A stretch of 64,000 nucleotides of DNA from Monosiga brevicollis MX1. Its lineage: Eukaryota > Opisthokonta > Choanoflagellata > Craspedida > Salpingoecidae. Position 1 is the first letter of the stretch; every line of letters starts with the position of its first letter. Location of the stretch: positions 1,499,531 through 1,563,530 of the forward strand of contig NW_001865041.1 of NCBI RefSeq assembly GCF_000002865.3, written 5' to 3'. Made by a program: the position numbers and the translations under genes. Shown here piece by piece: positions 35,300 to 45,636 of this stretch. Under the pieces are notes generated by a model that saw only the letters and a program-made list of their open reading frames with translations, searched no databases and was not told the DNA's origin.

Positions 35300-37343
35300 C
35301 ATAGACGCAGCGGGGTGAGGACTGGGTCAAGCCTTGCTTAATCAGGAGTGGGTAGACTTGCACAACCGACCTTTGCAGACAAGATAGGTCTCGGCATTGG
35401 AGGCACGCGAGCATGCTGGTTTGCTGATCCACACCTTGGGTGGTCAGGTGGAGTCAGAGGCTGCCCTTCACGGCATAGACCGGCAATGCAAAAGAAATAA
35501 ACAATCAATCAAACGTTGCCAACCTCATCAAAATGAACGCCCAGTAGGTACACGAGCTGGTTGGTACATGCTTCAAAAAAGGTAAAGGTCTTGAGCACCA
35601 TGGCGCCGCCTGAGTGCGGGAATGGGGTGCAAGAAGTTTTGTATGGGAGTGTAAGTCAACAGGCGCGAGATCAATGGACAGAGTGGGCTGACCCCTGTGA
35701 GATCAACAAACCTCGACGAAGGCACCCTAGTCCGGCAACGGCTTCACAGTAATGAAGCATCGCAGTGATGTTCTCTTGTTCGTTGGGATCGTGCTGGCAA
35801 TCAACGCTACCATCGCCCGTGAACAAGTCCACCTGCCAGGGGCTCACAAGAAACATGCCGTGCAATGGATGAGACGCTGAGCGATGCAGCGCGCGCGAGG
35901 GTGACACTCCAAAAAAAAAAAGTAGCACAGGGACTTGTGAACGCAGGTCCATCAGGAAGCGGCGCATTGCACATGACCATGGGTGTTTTGAAGCCCCATG
36001 GGCCAATTGTTGGCCATGCTCTGAATTATGGCGGGTCATACATACCTTGCCGATCTCTGCCACCCGCGCCCACAAGCTGCGCACGTTGTCTGCCTGCATC
36101 AGATCGCCCGAGTCGTCTGCTCCAAAATCCCAGTGCTCAATGGTGTCACAGATCCACGCGTCACTATCCACCATGGCGACGGGATTGTTGTCTTCGTAGT
36201 GGGGGTTCAACGTCATGCCCACCCACTGGAATGAACGGTGCGGGCAAAGGAGCGAAACCGTATCAGCCGGAGTTTTGCGCAGTAGGAAGCGACAGGCAGG
36301 GTCGCAAACTAGCAGACATACATCGTGATCCAGCTCCTCGCCATGTAGTTCACGTAGGTAGTGACTTGTGCAGGCAATGAATCCACCAGGCGCCTCGCAT
36401 ACATGTGCCGTCCGCACCCTGATGGCTCGCCCAGCGGTGTGAGGGTTGGGCGTGTTACAAGCGGTGGGCATATGGGTGGGAAATGATGAATGGCATACTT
36501 TGGATCAGTGTTACGAAGTAAAGAAAAACCGGAAAGGATCTCCCGCATCTTGGCCCAAGCGTTTGTGGGCAGTTCGACGCCAATCTACCGGGGCATGGCG
36601 AGCGTAGGCGTCGCGGGTGAGACGGCCAATCGATCGGGCCGCCATGCGGTCTTTAGGTGCACAGCTGAGGCATTTTGCAAGCACCTGGTCGCGCAGTTGG
36701 CGAGGAACAAATGCCGTCAGGTTGGTGAAGCGTGTGAGCTGCTTCCAGACGTGAATGTCTTTGTGGTCGAGTGCTGAGCGCACGCGCCCAGTGCGCTCCT
36801 TAATCTCCACCAGGGCTGGTGGCGGTGGGGGGCATCAAGGTGAGGCACAAGCGCGGGCGAGATGCTAGGAAGGGGGCACGACAGGCGCTTGCGTATACAA
36901 TAGGGTCAAGTAAAGCTCAGACCTGGATCAGGGCCTGGCTCAGCGACGGAGAACACGTCTTCGGGTGCAAGGGCCTGAAAGCAGTCTGCGGGAAGACGTT
37001 GGTGCTTGTCGAAGAGCCGGTCCAAGCCGACCAGAGCCCGGCGACGGGCCTCTTCTTCCTCCTCACGCGAGGGGCCATGCCTTGAGCCCCGTTCCCATGT
37101 TCGCTGGTGCTGGCGCGAATGTCTTTGATGTCCATGGAATGGGCGGTGTCGGTCGTCGAGCCGACGGTCGGAGGGCCGCTCGTAGTGCGGCGCATGATAA
37201 TGCGATGGAGGTCGGTCATGTTGCATCGGCGGACGGCGATATTGTTGGGGAGCAGCAAAGTCGTGTCGTGGGTAGCGACTATCTTGGTACGGTGGTGGCC
37301 CATGTGGAGGTAGCCCACCCCAGCCGCGGGGCGGATACGACAT
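32371..37343 (-). CDS. CMTR2: CMTR2-type cap 2'-O-ribose methyltransferase with an inserted G-patch
   Basis: About 13 exons from the ATG at 37343. The N terminus is a His/Arg/Pro-rich disordered tail. The catalytic FtsJ/RFM domain follows: NAWAKMREIL (first catalytic Lys), HVCEAPGGFIACTSHYL (SAM site), WVGMTLNPHYE, HWDFGADDSGD, FTGDGSVD (Asp), AMVLKTFTFFEACTNQLVYLL (second Lys) and ASNAETYLVCKG (Glu). The K-D-K-E tetrad is complete. This matches CMTR2, which methylates the second transcribed nucleotide of capped mRNA. The exon at 34632-33438 then carries a disordered linker and a G-patch (AEKMMRKMGYRKGQGLG). Downstream exons form a second, degenerate RFM (ALQLGGNLVLVLPEAM, TALVYICYR, SDRFLVCEN) lacking the second Lys. 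The two-RFM layout is known in CMTR2. The G-patch is instead known from CMTR1. Confidence 0.85.
35239..35298. repeat. (GT)n microsatellite within a CMTR2 intron
   Basis: About 58 bases of pure GT (CA on the coding strand) between the exon ending VCK (about 35370) and the exon GFKGIEQELL (about 35238). It sits in the acceptor-proximal part of the intron. Confidence 0.95.
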
Positions 37344-38052
37344 GATCCTGCAGCGCCCGCGACCTCTTTGCGCAACGAGCGAGCGAAATTAATTTAAAAT
37401 ACACAAACCTCTCCAAAGTAAACATATAAGAAATATGGTCATTGCTTTCGCTTTTTCCTTCTCACCACACGTTGTGCGTATGCCCGCTGAGACAAGTGTG
37501 ATATACATCAGACATTACAGGAAACTCTTTTTCAGCTGTGCCCATGTCAGATAAAATTAGCTTGTGGGCTTGTGTGCTGTGTGTGTCGAGACCATGTGAC
37601 AAAGGCGACACACACACACACACACCAAGCGTCATCATCATCATCACCATCATCATCATTCAGGCTTGCTCAAGCAGATGGGGAAGATTACAACAGCATG
37701 AGGTAAGGTGGTAAGGTGGTAAGGCTTTGGCTTGCCATTTTCACTGACTTGGCGAGCTGCGCTGGCTGGAGCTCTCTCTCTCTCTCACACACACACGCAC
37801 TCTTGCTCTTGCTCTTGCTCTCCTGACTTCTAGCTCTTCTCGCTTGTAAGTCAAGCCACGGGCTCCACCTTTGCACCTATATTCCGGCTTGGCCGATGTG
37901 AAGGGGCAGCGGGGTGTGACTCGTGGAACTTGTGTTACGTACTGCATCACAGCACCTTTCCTTCCATGTGGCCGTCTTCCTCACGCATCGCTCCCGTGGC
38001 TTGGTCGACCATCTTAGGAAGCTGCTTACCGCTGCTCTTTCAAAGTACCATC
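37344..38052. promoter_or_regulatory. Divergent intergenic region between CMTR2 and PGD
   Basis: This presumably contains both promoters. Visible features are a (CA)n run (about 37609-37626), CATCATCAC repeats (about 37632-37661), GTAAGGTG triplications (about 37702-37724) and a CT/CA run (about 37772-37798). No gene is supported. Confidence 0.45.
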
Positions 38053-40511
38053 ATGTCGGAGGGCCAGTATGTTGGCGCCTCAGGCTTTGCTTCGCAGGCT
38101 CACCAACCATAATGCGCCGCATCCTGGGCTCACGCGAAGCACACTCCCTTGCGTTGCTCCTCAGATCGGACATTGCCCTGATTGGGCTGGCTGTCATGGG
38201 CCAAAACTTCATCCTGAATATGAACGACCACGGCTTCAAGGTTAGTGCTTGCTCACCCCCTCCCTCTTGTGGTCTTCTGGCCCGTGTTCTTGGACTTGTG
38301 GGCTCCGTCTGCCTGGCGCGACGTCTTGCCTGATCTCTCCCTTGCTTGCGACACGTTGCCCCTCCCCTTATCACCGTGTGCACCTCTACCTCAGGTCACG
38401 GCTTACAACCGCACCACCGAGAAGGTGGATCGTTTCATGGCCAACGAGGCCGCCGGCACCAATGTCGTCGGCGTTCACTCCATTGAGGAGATGGTCAAGT
38501 CGCTCAAGCGCCCGCGTCGTGTCATGCTCCTGGTCAAGGCCGGCGACGTTGTCGACAAGTTCATCGATGCCATTGTACGTCCGATTCACCCAGCTCCGGA
38601 CACCTGAATAAGACACTAGGAACGGGGCTCGCCTGCCATCTCATGGGCGAGTGCGCGCGGCCCATTGCCATTTAGGTGCCTCATTTGGAGAAGGGCGACA
38701 TCATCATTGACGGTGGCAACTCGGAATACGTCGACTCCAACCGTCGCTGCAAGGCCCTCGAAGAGAAGGGCATTCTTTTCATCGGCACTGGTGTCTCAGG
38801 CGGCGAGGAAGGTGCCCGCTATGGCCCTTCCTTGATGCCCGGTGGTCACCCCGATGCCTGGCCCCACGTCAAGGACATTTTCCAAGCCTGTGCCGCCAAG
38901 GCGGATGATGAGCCTTGCTGCGACTGGGTACGTCTCACTCTGTGGACTTGTGCTCTCGAATTGCAGTTTTCTTTTGTGCTTGCTTGTAACCAGCCTGAGG
39001 CTGGCTGATGCTGGCCTCCCGCCTTTGAATTTTCCCATCGCCTCATCCCTGAACACCCGCCTGGAAATTTCCCCACCCCATCCACTTTGGGCTGTGCCAG
39101 GTCGGCAAGGAAGGCGCCGGCCACTACGTAAAGATGGTGCACAACGGCATTGAGTACGGTGACATGCAGCTGTGCTGCGAAGCATATCAGCTGATGAAGG
39201 TTCGCGATTGCACAACACTCTTTTCACCTGGTGATCATCATATTGAGAGGCGTGCTGTTTCACACACCTTGCGTGTCGGCACATTAGGATGCCCTTGGCA
39301 TGTCCTGCAAGGAGATGAGCCAGGTCTTTTCCGAGTGGAACAAGGGCGAGCTTGACTCTTTCCTGATTGAAATCACTCGCGATATTCTCGGTGAGTTGTG
39401 TACCTCCGTCTCTGTTTGCTCTCTTTGCTTGCAGTTGTCCTTGATGTCGTGTGAGTGAGCAACGTGTTTTTTTTGTGTGTGATCCGCGTATTCTGTCATT
39501 CTCGTTCACACCTGACCTTTCTCTTCTCTGCTCTCGTGGCCTGGGCGCACAGCATTCAATGACACTGATGGCGAGCCACTGCTGGAGAAGATTCTGGACA
39601 AGGCTGGCCAAAAGGGCACTGGCAAATGGACCGCCATCTCTTCGTTGAGCCTCGGCATGCCTGTTACCTTGATTGGCGAGTCTGTTTTTGCGCGCTGCCT
39701 CAGTGCACTCAAGTCGGAGCGCACCCTGGCGAGCAAGCACCTGCAGGGCCCCGCCGAGCGCCGCTACAAGGGTGATAAGGATGAGTTTGTCGAGCACATC
39801 CGCCAGGCCCTGTACGCCTCGAAGATTGTCTCCTATGCCCAGGGCTTTATGCTCATGCGCGAAGCTTCCAAGGAGTTTGGCTGGGAGCTCAACTACCCGG
39901 CCATCGCCCTCATGTGGCGAGGTGGCTGCATCATTCGCAGGTATGCCACAGACAGCACCGCGAAGCCACAGAGCCGTACTACCGACGTTGCCTGTCCCGC
40001 GGCACACTGTTACCCCCACGTCATGCTCACCCGCTGATGGTTCCTCATCCCTTCTCTGACTTCCGCCTTGCTAGCGTCTTCCTGGGCAACATTCGGGATG
40101 CTTTCAAGAAGAACCCCGAGTTGACCAACCTGATGCTGGATGACTTCTTCGCGGCGGCCCTCCACCGCTGCCAAGAGTCTTGGCGCATTGTTGTATCGCA
40201 GGCTGCTCTTTTGGGCATCCCCACACCTGCGTTCAGCACCGCCTTGGCCTTTTATGATGGTTACCGGTGAGCTTGGCTTTTGTGCTGCGGTGTTCGGGCA
40301 ATGCCGCCCATGCGCGTTGTGTACACGACTCACCATCTCGGCTCATTCTTGTCACGACAGCTCGGAGCGCCTGCCGGCCAACCTGATTCAGGCACAGCGC
40401 GACTACTTTGGTGCGCACACCTATGAGCGCCTTGATGATCCTGGAAACTATGTCCACACCAACTGGACTGGCCGCGGTGGTGATGTTGCCTCCTCCACCT
40501 ATAATGCATAG
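38053..40511 (+). CDS. PGD: 6-phosphogluconate dehydrogenase, decarboxylating
   Basis: Nine exons (38053-38066, 38165-38240, 38395-38574, 38676-38927, 39101-39199, 39288-39390, 39553-39940, 40075-40266, 40361-40511) encode 484 aa, the standard length. Motifs are [20 protein letters not shown] (cofactor fold), [53 protein letters not shown] (catalytic Lys) and [13 protein letters not shown]. The protein ends in the usual [12 protein letters not shown] region. The enzyme converts 6-phosphogluconate to ribulose 5-phosphate, CO2 and NADPH in the cytosolic oxidative pentose phosphate pathway. The first exon encodes only four and two-thirds codons (MSEGQ) and was chosen because it supplies an ATG in the right phase after a good Kozak context (CATCATGTC). 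Confidence 0.96.
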
Positions 40512-41116
40512 TTATTGTCTCCGAGACGTCCCCCCTCCCCCACCCCCAGCCCACTGCATGATCTTATTCAAGGGTTGATGCATCGTCTTTTTGGTTCGCT
40601 CGCCAAGAAATGATGACAATGTCATCTGCTGTTGGCTGCCAAACTTGTCTGTTGCTTGTCTAGGATTTTTGTCAGCATTTCAATTGCATCCTAAAAACAA
40701 TATCATTTTAGATCGGAAAATACATTCAGATTGATAGAGGAATGATTTTTGCCAAAATTCAAATACGGTCATTTTCGCGCCGGAATTCTCGGAAGAAACC
40801 TTGATCCTGTGCGACTCGCGGCAGCTCGCGCCAGACATCATCCAGGTGGGTCAAAGCCGTCAATGATCAGCATCACCGGTTTTGCTAAAAAAAGAAGAAA
40901 AAAGAAAGAAAAGTTCTCGGATCAAGCAGCATGGCTATCGTCTGGGCCGTTGCCCCCTGCCCCCTCGCCCGTATCCTTACCTGAAAATGTGCGCCTGTTC
41001 TAGGCTCGGCGCCACTCACAGCGTACAACACGAGAGGGACTGGTCGCCCGTGAAAAAGTAGCAAGCGGCTTATCTTACCATTGGCCAGATTGCGCCTGGT
41101 TCCGACCCTGCTCAGC
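40512..41116. promoter_or_regulatory. Promoter region of the Ki-67-like gene
   Basis: This lies between two + strand genes: the PGD 3' UTR, then the promoter of the FHA-SAP gene. TTTTCGCGCC at 40772-40781 fits the E2F consensus (TTTSSCGC) about 340 bases before the ATG. An AG-rich tract lies at about 40887-40911. Confidence 0.45.
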
Positions 41117-44100
41117 ATGGCCTTTGGGAGCGTGACCATCATCCGTCGTGATGGCAAGCGTGATGGCAAAAGCTTTCCATTGCAAGCACGCCAATGCCTC
41201 TTTGGACGGTGAGGCCTTGTGGTGTCGCTCGTGTGTACCAACACTCGCCTAAGAGCCTCTTCCTTTTTAATTTTTTAGCTCACTGATCAACGTCACCATG
41301 CATTGATGCACGCCTGTTCTGACAATGATTCAGGGACGAGAAGTGTGACATCCGAATTCAGCGGCCCGAATGTTCCATGCACCATTGCCGCCTGATGGTC
41401 GATGATAACAACAAGGTAATGGTCACGCCTCCCATCTGCACGTAACTCAAAGCTGTCACATGTATTTTGAATCCTCTCAATGCCATTGTCCCCCTTGCCT
41501 GCAGGTGCAACTGGAGCCACAGAGCGACACAAACCCAACCTTGCTGAACGACCAAGCCATAGCGTCCATGACGACGCTGGCAGACGGAGATGTGTTTTCC
41601 ATTGGAAGCCGCAAGTTTCGCTTCAACTACCTTCCAGACGCATCCGTCAAGACTGTGAGTCTGATGCCGGTACAACTTCAATCAGACCCACGTTCGGCTC
41701 TCTCACACAAACACGGTTGCGTAGAAGTCACCGCAACGGAGCGCCGCTTCGCCCGCGCGCGGAGCAGCCAAGACACCAAGCAAATCCCCACAGAGATCCA
41801 CTGCTCCTCGCTCCTCCGCTAAAACTCCACTGCGCGAGCAAACTCTGCAAGCACAGGCGCTGTCTCAACCTGAGCTGGTGCCCGGATCGGCCCGTCGTCA
41901 ACGGCGCTCGGTCACCTTCGGCGCCAATCTGTCGCCTGAGGTGTTTGACAAGGATCTGCCTCCCGCAACACCCATCAAGTATGGCTCAGTGCATACACCT
42001 CGTGGGTCTATCAAGCGCTCCGCACGTCGGCGCCCAACAGACTCGAATGACGTGAAGGTGCGTTCTGGTGGTTGATTGCGCGTAATCAGCCCGAATCGCA
42101 CACCGCAATTTCTAAATTTGACTTTTTGCTTGTGACCGTCTAGGGCATTGCGGGTTGGAACAAGCCCGATTTAATCTCCTTTGACGATATTCCCGAAGAA
42201 AGCGAACCAACTGCATCAGCCCCTGGCACTCCCGCTCGCGCAGTTCAGGCCGCCATCCTGGCTGCTGCCACGGAGGACCCGCTTATCAGCATGGATGCTG
42301 AACCGTCCAGTCATGAGGCAGCGACGGCATCTGATCATACCCCCACACCCTCTAACTCGTGTGGCACGGGATCTCCCAAGGCTCGTAGCAGCGAGCGTCG
42401 CAAGCGGGCAGCAACGCCCCTGCGCAATGAAATTACTGCTGGAGTTCCCCTGCAAAAGGTCTACAAGAAGGCTATGAACACCCCCGTTCGAGATGCTATC
42501 AAGGAGGGCATTGAGCTCAAGTCGATTCGCCCCGACCCGGCTCTGAACACACCGACACGAGCGGCAATTCGTGCTGGTGTTCAACTCAAGTCCACCAAGC
42601 CCCAACCCGCGCTCAAGAGCCCGGTGCGCGCAGCCATCCGTCAGGGCGTGGAGCTCAAGTCAATCAAACCCGAGCCTGCGCTCAACACGCCAGTGCGCAA
42701 TGCCATCCGCCAGGGCGTGGAGCTCAAGTCAACCAAACCTCAACCGGCACTCAACACGCCAGTGCGCAAAGCCATCCGCGAGGGCGTGGAGCTCAAGTCA
42801 ACCAAACCCAAGGTGATGGCCACGCCAATGCGAGCAGCCATTCAGAACGGAGTTGCACTCAATACCGTGTATAAGAAGGCTGTCAACACCCCAATGCGCA
42901 ACGAGATTCAGTCCGGTACTGTTGTGCTTCGAAAGGTTTACCGACGGGTGGTTGACTCACCTCTACGTGAGGCCATTCATCAAGGTGTGGAGCTCAAGCC
43001 ACTCTATCGTGCCGGACTACCAACACCTGTTCGTGCCGCCATTCGTCACGGTACCACATTAAAATCCCGACCTGCTCTGAAGGCCGCTCTGAATACGCCG
43101 GTGCGCAATGCCATCAAGGCTGGTGTGGAGCTCAAGTCGACCAAACCCGAGCCTGCGCTCAACACGCCGGTGCGCAATGCCATCCGGCAGGGCGTGGAGC
43201 TCAAGTCGACCAAGCCCGAGCCTGCGCTCAACACGCCGGTGCGCAATGCAATTCGCAAGGGTGTGGAACTCAAGTCGACCAAACCCGAGCCTGCGCTCAA
43301 CACGCCGGTGCGCAATGCAATTCGCAAGGGTGTGGAACTCAAGTCGACCAAACCCGAGCCTGCGCTCAACACGCCGGTGCGCAATGCCATTCAAGGCTGG
43401 TGTGGAACTCAAATCGACCAAACCCGAGCCTGCGCTCAACACGCCGGTGCGCAATGCCATCAAGGCTGGTGTGGAACTCAAGTCGACCAAGCCCGAGCCT
43501 GCGCTCAACACGCCGGTGCGCAATGCCATTCGCAAGGGTGTGGAACTCAAGTCGACCAAACTCTGAAGGCCGCTCTGAATACGCCGGTGCGCAATGCCAT
43601 CAAGGCTGGTGTGGAGCTCAAGTCGACCAAACCCGAGCCTGCGCTCAACACGCCGGTGCGCAATGCCATCCGCCAGGGCGTGGAGCTCAAGTCGACCAAG
43701 CCCGAGCCTGCGCTCAACACGCCGGTGCGCAATGCAATTCGCAAGGGTGTGGAACTCAAGTCGACCAAACCCGAGCCTGCGCTCAACACGCCGGTGCGCA
43801 ATGCAATTCGCAAGGGTGTGGAACTCAAGTCGACCAAACCCGAGCCCGCGCTCAACACGCCGGTGCGCAATGCCATCAAGGCTGGTGTGGAACTCAAATC
43901 GACCAAGCCCGAGCCTGCGCTCAACACGCCGGTGCGCAATGCCATCAAGGCTGGTGTGGAGCTCAAGTCGACCAAGCCCGAGCCTGCGCTCAACACGCCG
44001 GTGCGCAACGCCATCAAGGCCGGTGTGGAGCTGAAACCCTTAGCAATTGATCAGTCTGCATCTTCAGAGGAGTCTGTTCAAGAGCTTGACTATCAGTCTG

Positions 44101-45398
44101 GCGAAGCTGCAAATTCTGGTGACGGCATTGAGACTGAAAGTGAGCAAGTTATGGACTGTGATGGCGAAACCATGGTCATGACAGATGAGGAGTCCTCGAT
44201 GCAGGTTGATACGGCAGATGCATTGGTGCTTCAGTGCGAGGAGCAGTCTCTCGTGAAGAACTTGGCTCCTCGAACGCCAACTCGCGGGGCGCCACAGCTT
44301 GATGTAAAGGCCATGCTGGTCAAGGAGCTACGAGCTGAATTGGCACAGCGTGGACTGTCTACTGCAGGCACTAAGGCGGATCTGGCTGCTCGTCTGAGCG
44401 CTGCTATCGAGCCTTGCCCTGGCTCGCAAACGCCACGTGAGGCAATCAAGATCAGTCGTCGCAAGCTGTCTGTCATCTCTGAGGAGGTCGAAACAGAGAT
44501 CAACGACAACTGTGATGCAGTCGGTGAAGATTCAGAGACCGAAGGGGACGTAGACAAGGACGCTGACCTCAACATCATGGAGATCGATCTACCAACCATG
44601 GAAGAGGTCATGGCCATGAAGGTGGCGGAGTTGCGCGACATGCTCGTACTCTTGGATTTGCCTACAACCGGGCGCAAGGCGGAATTGCAAGCTCGCCTTG
44701 TTGACTTCATCGAGGCACAACCGGCGCCCAACAGTGAGAAAATGGCCATTCATTTTGACGGCGAGACCAGCATTATGATTGATGTGTCCGAAGCCGCGAC
44801 TGATGCAGACTCGAGCTCCGAGTGCGGCTCTGAGTCGATGGACGCCGAAGCGGAGCCCTCGGTTGATGCCTCCCTTGTCCCTTCCGAAGCAGAGATTAAG
44901 GGCATGAAGGTGGTTGAGCTGCGGGCGGCATTGACACAATTCCAGCTGAGTACAAGCGGTCGCAAGGCAGAGCTCCAAGAGCGACTTTTGATGTTTGCCG
45001 CCAATGTGGGCTCGAGCTGCTCGACAGACGCGGTTGAAGAAATACCGGATACCTTCATCGAGGCCCAGGAGGCAATGCCGTGTGCCGAAACAGATGTTGT
45101 CGAAAACGCAACGCAAGCCGTTCAAATTGCATTGAGTCCTGAGGCCATTTCGCAGCTCAAAGTCGTTGAACTCCGTGACGTGCTGCGTGAGCATGGACTC
45201 GATTCAACTGGGCGAAAAGCCGAGTTGGCTGCACGTGTTTTGGCCCATACCGTCAATGCATCATCAGCTGCTAAAAACGAGGTCGATGATGATGAACAGA
45301 AGGGTGCCGTTCCCTCAAAACGCCCAAAGCGCGAGTCTGTGACTGGTTCTGTCGAGAGCAAGACCTCCAACCGCCGTTCTTCGAGGCGCCGCAACTAA
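41117..45398 (+). CDS. Ki-67/RepoMan-like protein: FHA, PP1-docking motif, ~24 CDK-site repeats, 4 SAP domains
   Basis: Five exons (41117-41208, 41334-41415, 41505-41654, 41725-42057, 42144-45398) encode 1,303 aa. Residues 1-105 are an FHA domain closest to Ki-67 as I recall it (VTIIRRDGKRDGKSFPL, CLFGRDEKCDIRIQ, HHCRL, NPTLLN, LADGDVFSIGSRKFRF). A basic segment with several S/T-P-x-R/K sites leads to RSVTFGANLSPEVFD then LPPATP. This matches the PP1-binding RVxF-containing motif shared by Ki-67 and RepoMan (CDCA2). Then about 24 tandem 23-residue units (consensus NTPVRNAIxxGVELKSTKPEPAL) span 42411-44041, each with a full CDK consensus TPxR. The C terminus has four SAP domains (at about 44303, 44600, 44890 and 45130; e.g. 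VVELRDVLREHGLDSTGRKAEL). Predicted role: a mitotic chromosome-bound PP1 scaffold. The repeat array holds a paired frameshift (43389/43559). Confidence 0.8.
42411..44041 (+). repeat. Coding tandem array of 69-bp units
   Basis: About 24 copies of a 69-base unit encoding NTPVRNAIxxGVELKS and spacer. The first ten units are diverged. Units 11-17 (43075-43558) and 18-24 (43559-44041) are two nearly identical seven-unit blocks, implying recent block duplication or gene conversion. The first block is 484 bases, one more than 7 x 69, because of an extra T at about 43390. Confidence 0.9.
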
Positions 45399-45636
45399 CG
45401 GCAGGTTTTTGGAAATCAGCAGCAACTACAGCGTTTGTGCGTTGCGAATCGCTCGACACTGTGTGTTTTTCTTTGTTTGTGAATGTTGTCGCGTTTAAGG
45501 TTGTGTACAGGCAAGAAGAAACGATAGAAAGCCTATTTTGCAAGAAAGGGCATCAACGCCCTCGTTGTCGTCAAATTCAATTCAGAGTCAAAGTTCATCC
45601 TATCATTCTGTCCAAATGTTCGACTTTGCAGTCAGA

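Noticed and set aside
38796-40019. 407-residue minus-strand open frame
   Set aside because: It lies antisense to the certain PGD exons and introns; composition and absence of domains mark it as a shadow.
43046-44017. Repetitive minus-strand frames (LRTGVLSAGSGLVDLSST units)
   Set aside because: They are the antisense reading of the Ki-67-like coding repeat.
42411-44041. Regular direct repeats that could suggest a CRISPR array
   Set aside because: Units are contiguous 69-mers without unique spacers and encode a protein repeat in a eukaryotic gene.
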